From assembly GCA_022605955.1 (NCBI GenBank), contig JAKCOZ010000001.1, positions 23,428,146 through 23,492,145 of the forward strand: a stretch of DNA of 64,000 nt. The letters are read 5' to 3'. The notes below the pieces were generated by a model. That model saw only the letters and a list, made by a program, of their open reading frames with translations, did not search any database and was not told where the DNA came from. Positions 59,831-64,000 of the stretch are shown in pieces. Every line of letters begins with the position of its first letter. Positions within the stretch are counted from its first letter, which is position 1. This stretch comes from Rallus limicola. Taxonomy: Eukaryota; Chordata; Aves; Gruiformes; Rallidae. Both the position numbers and the translations under genes were made by a program.

Positions 59831-62800
59831 ATGGGGCATATCTACATTCAAGGCAGTCCCCTGCCTTTTGAGCTACTGGAGGAACGGTTGCCTGTAAGTT
59901 TACCATCTCCTTTCAACAAGAAGAGAGAGATATAAATACAGATTTACCCTAGAGGAGTGGGGAGACACAAGAACATTACATTCCATTTCATTCTTTCCAG
60001 GAAATCATGCTATAATTTGTCTTTCTGGTGCAGAATTTTCTGTGATTTTTTTCTGTGCGTGTTCTACTTCTCTCCTTTCCTTTTCTTATGCCTCTTATGA
60101 TTTGACTTCCTCTTACCTTTTCAGTTCTGGTTGTCCCTTTTGGCTGCCTCATCCCACACACATCCTTCCTGCATGTCTCGGTTTTTGCAGATCTCACATC
60201 AGGTTCCTGTTCTTCTTCCTAAGCCTAAATCCTTATTTACTCTTCAGCTAGATTTCTTTCAGCTTTTATTCCCAATATACGTTCCCTGACAGTTTCAATT
60301 CCCAGCTTTTTACAGTTTTCTTACTATAACCTGTTCCCTTTTGCATGTTGGTTGGGACAAGTTCTCTCTTCATTTGACTTGGATAGCTACTTCCTTTTTG
60401 TGGCATGGTATTGGAGAAGTTACTGAGAACCTAGAGGAGATGACTGCCTTCTCAGGTGGTCTGTTTTAGTCTGATAACCACTGTGTTTTATCTCCTGACA
60501 TATGAGGATTTTACAAGTGGACCACTAGTGCTAGCAACCAATGAACCAAAGGAGGCTTAGGTTTTGTCAGTATAATAAACAGAGGGGATCTGAAGAGACA
60601 CGTGGCTTAGATTTGTGTGGTAAGAAAATCCTTTCGTATGAGCTGGGTTGTATTAAAACCATACTGGAAAGACATATCTCTTAATATAAATGTCTGAATA
60701 TTTCAGAATTCTCTCCCAAGAATTTGCTTGGTCCTTCATGTTTCTAATATCAGCAGAAACCCCTCAGGAAAATTACATTCTTGTAGCATCTTCAGCAGTG
60801 AGGATCCTTTATTTGCTACATTAAACATTTACAGCTCAATGTCTAATCTCCCCAGTCCCCTGAGGCATGTCAGACTCAGAATGAGTTTTCCTGGCATTCG
60901 CATCTACCTTAATGATCTGTCTTGAGGCTGTTTTGTTTGGGATTTGAGTGGGTTAATCACGGTGTTTAGATCACAAATTGAATCCTTTCATAACAATAAA
61001 TGGGGAAGTTAATTGAATTTTATTTTTTCTTGATGGTACCATATGCATTATATTCAGGCTTCTTCCATTTGCATCCTCAGTACTGTTAAAGAGTTCACAA
61101 GCTTTAGGTATTCAACATAATGGGCAGTTAATAGGTGGAAGATTTATTCTTTCTTCATAAATTCCATACCTAATTTCATGAGGACTTAGGAAATAGCTAC
61201 TAATCTTGTAGTTAATTAGAGCATCACACCAGCTATACTGCTGCACCTATCCAACCCTCCTACTACTGATACTCAATTTTAGTTAGAGTTGTTAGAACGA
61301 AAGCCTTTCTGCAATACTGGTTTACAATACGAAGCAACTGCCTACCTGTCTCATTTCCTGGGGTTCTTGCATTGCTTTTCATCACTGCAGTGTTAGAGTC
61401 TGTATCCAGAGCTCCCTGCACAAAGTCCTTTTCATCATTCAGGGAGCACAAAGAAACTGGGAGCTGGAGGCAAGTGGCCAGAAGAGCAGGCGCCTCAGGA
61501 GAAAAATGTCTGACACTTGAATGCTGTGGTTTGGCTCGGCTCGTGATCTGAGATTATCCCTTATTTTTGGCATATTCCCATGTGCGGATGTGTCCACATA
61601 TTCACAGGAATGGACCATGTGTGGGTGTACAAGAAAGTTGCTCTGCAGTGCTTGTGCTCTTAACATAAGACTTTGTCCTCCCATCTCTCACTTGGCATAT
61701 CCAGTAATCACTGTGTCCCTCAGCACTGTTCTGCACTGTCCTCCACTGTTCTGTACATTCTCAGCCACACAGGGAAATTCAGAAAAGATAGAAGCTCCTG
61801 TATGAAAGTGTCCACAATGACACTGAATGCCATGTGTGTTAACTTTATGCTTTTAACTGATTTATTGTAACTTAACTCATTATGTCCCTATTGCAGAGCA
61901 CTGTTCTATATTTACAATTAGCAACAATCACAGAGTTTCAACCTCATTATCAATCATTAAGAATTGGCTTTTAGTTTCAAACAGCAGCTATTGTGAAGCA
62001 CATTGAAAGCTTTGGCTGTGTGGTGCACTGTTTGCATTTCCTGTGGTTTATGACAAAAACGAGGGCCAGGAAGACTTTCCTTGCTGAAAGCCAAATGGGT
62101 CTTGCAAAAAATTTAACTAACTAGCTAACTAAATATTCCACAAAAAATCCCATATAAAAATAACGAACCACAAACACCACACCTTTAGCAAGCAACACTT
62201 TAGCATATACTATGCTTTTCTAATAATGACTTCAAAGGTTTTCCAAGTGAGTATGAACTATAGCCATAGGTCATGATAATTCAGGATTTCCAGACAGGAA
62301 AAGAAGCATATTTCTTTTTAAGGATGAAGTCACCCAGACCAGAATTCCAAAATTGTTCTATGACAACCAAGAATAGATAGGATAGGATTTAATTAAACCA
62401 CTAAACTATTTGTCGCACATTACTGTTTTGTTTTCAGACATTTTGGGGAATTTCCCTAGAATTCTAAATGTTTGTAAGATCCTTCTTTGGGGCTGGTATG
62501 AATGATGATAGTTAAAGATTTTAGTTATGTGTTACCTGTTTTATTTTGGCAGAGCCCCTTCAGGGCATATAGTTCTCTGTGAAGGCAGGAATTCAATAGA
62601 AAACAGACAAAATCTATGGTGACAGTTGATGAGCCAGTGCTGTAGCTCCCTTGTGCTCTGTAGCTATTGGAGGTGTAGTTGTGTCTGCTGCAATTCACTT
62701 TTTAGAGCTATAAATGAATTTAACAAGCACTTCTTTCAGTAAGGGCTGCAGAGGGATCTGCTGAATTGAAACTAGATAGCATAAAGAACAGCTCTACAAA

Positions 62801-64000
62801 GAGCTTTAGGGTGTCCTGTCAGAGCAGGTTAAACAATAATAAACATTAAGCAAAGAGAGAATCACTCACTCTGCAACCCAGAGCATCTGAGCGCATAAGG
62901 CAAATCCTGTGATTGACCCTCCTTACACATGCTTGTCTCTCAGTCTGTTCTATAATGAAAAAACCTGGGAGGTCACAACGAGCGCTGTTCCCTTCTGGCC
63001 TTTCTGAAAACGTACTGGTGGTTTGGCATTGCTGTCGGATGCCAGTGGTGCTTCAGGAGAAGTGTGAGCTTTTTCCTGAGTCTTACTGCCTCTCTTTGTG
63101 CTTCTGACCTTGGTGGGTCACAAAAATATGACCCTCGTTCCCCATTAACTTTTGGTCTCTTTCCAAAATGAAGAGTTTCTCAGTAGATAAACACCTCTTT
63201 ATCAACTTCTCTCTTGCTTTTAATGAACTTTTGAAGACCAGGAGCAGATGCAGCCATTGTTTTTTCTGTTTATCTCAGAACTGTCAGTGTCTTTATACTG
63301 CTTCTTGTTAATCAGTTATCAAAATTTTTTATGAGTTGATACTCTGCTCTCCTTCTGGAACACTTCATATGATGATTGGAATCTCTTTCCTGCTGCTCCC
63401 CTACTATTTTGGGGCCATTGTTTGAATAAAGACCCTCTCAGGGAGAAAAAAAGAACATTCAGTGATTCAGTTTTAGAAAATCTGGTGCTTAAGAATTTTT
63501 GCTTGTTTTTCTTTTTATTTAATAAGATCTTAGTAGGCAGTTCTCTTGGTACCTTCCTTGTGGACTCAAATATACTTTTTTCCCCCTCTCTTTTGTTCTC
63601 TTTGTGGGTTTGTTTTGGATTTTTTTTGGCTGCAAGAACAGAATTGCTGTGGAAACCTAAATCCCTTGTTATTAAAAATGCTGCCATCAACTGAGGGGAA
63701 TTATTTGCTGTATTTTTACAAGCTTTCTTTTTTTCCTTTGAGAAAATATGGAGATGTGGTGTCAGTTTTCTGTGTAGATGGAATAATGTCTGTTTTGATT
63801 TGAAAGCAGCCTTATATCAAAATAGTGCAGTGCTGGACAGTTTCTTCAGAAATCAGGCTGTGGCTTTCACTATTTGATATCATTTTTGTAGACTTCTAAG
63901 TGATAGAAAAATGAAATCCCATTCTTTTATTTCACTGTATAAAAGCACCCCCCCTAAACTATTGTTCTAGAGTATCTTAATTTCTTTGCAGTTACTTGAT

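Larger units (their letters stand above)
53639..64000 (+). other. DGKI: DGKI intron, at least 10362 nt, runs off the window
   Basis: No exon encoding the expected continuation of the linker was seen in any frame. Contents: G-run (54241-54260), CR1 ends (56088-56216, 59600-59830), a short tandem repeat (57749-57785). The rest is AT-rich unique-looking sequence. Confidence 0.65.

Noticed and set aside
63319..63690. Minus-strand 123-codon open frame
   Set aside because: Composition follows from T-rich + strand sequence (Lys/Asn-rich peptide). No family resemblance.
63980..64000. tttctttgcag followed by TTACTTGAT at the window end, a possible next DGKI exon
   Set aside because: The previous exon leaves one base T; reading on gives TTT ACT TGA, a stop, and the residues do not match the expected linker.
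1..64000. CRISPR arrays, operons, tRNA or rRNA genes
   Set aside because: None seen. The sequence is vertebrate intronic DNA and no RNA gene core could be recognised by eye.

Overview
The window looks like bird nuclear DNA. It is AT-rich and intron-dominated, carries at least ten CR1 non-LTR retrotransposon fragments (the dominant avian interspersed repeat) and one decayed LTR of avian ERVL-like type. Bacterial features are absent: no operons, no long ORFs and no dense coding.

It holds the middle of one gene on the + strand, which I identify as diacylglycerol kinase iota (DGKI). I found 17 exons that chain without any frame break from position 1940 to 53638 (1564 nt, 521 codons plus one base), all with GT-AG introns. 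They encode the end of the first C1 region, the second C1 zinc finger, the MARCKS-like basic segment, the whole DAGK catalytic domain (with the GGDGT motif), the accessory domain and the start of the linker beyond it. The 5' exons and the 3' exons (rest of the linker, ankyrin repeats) lie outside. The paralogue DGKZ fits less well: the peptide [18 protein letters not shown] and the stretch after GGNQG read as iota from memory of the family.

Layout: 1-1939 upstream intron; 1940-10584 C1 exons; 17082-17156 basic MARCKS-like/NLS exon; 18419-26478 catalytic exons; 27695-36617 accessory-domain exons; 36618-53537 a long intron containing a candidate cassette exon; 53538-53638 last exon in view; 53639-64000 intron with no further exon found.

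The main finds are cryptic or alternative exons inside DGKI introns. (1) 41417-41479 is a 63-nt phase-compatible cassette of 21 residues with an RRVS motif, preceded by a 193-nt AG-free zone and a long pyrimidine tract. (2) 16685-16780 is a 96-nt phase-compatible GC-rich block of 32 residues, acidic and tryptophan-rich, which would sit directly before the basic MARCKS-like exon. (3) 27865-28115 is an 83-codon open frame with splice-like edges, out of frame with DGKI. No RNA gene or second gene could be supported. Intron functions, repeat subfamily names and exact repeat ends are inference from recognition by eye.
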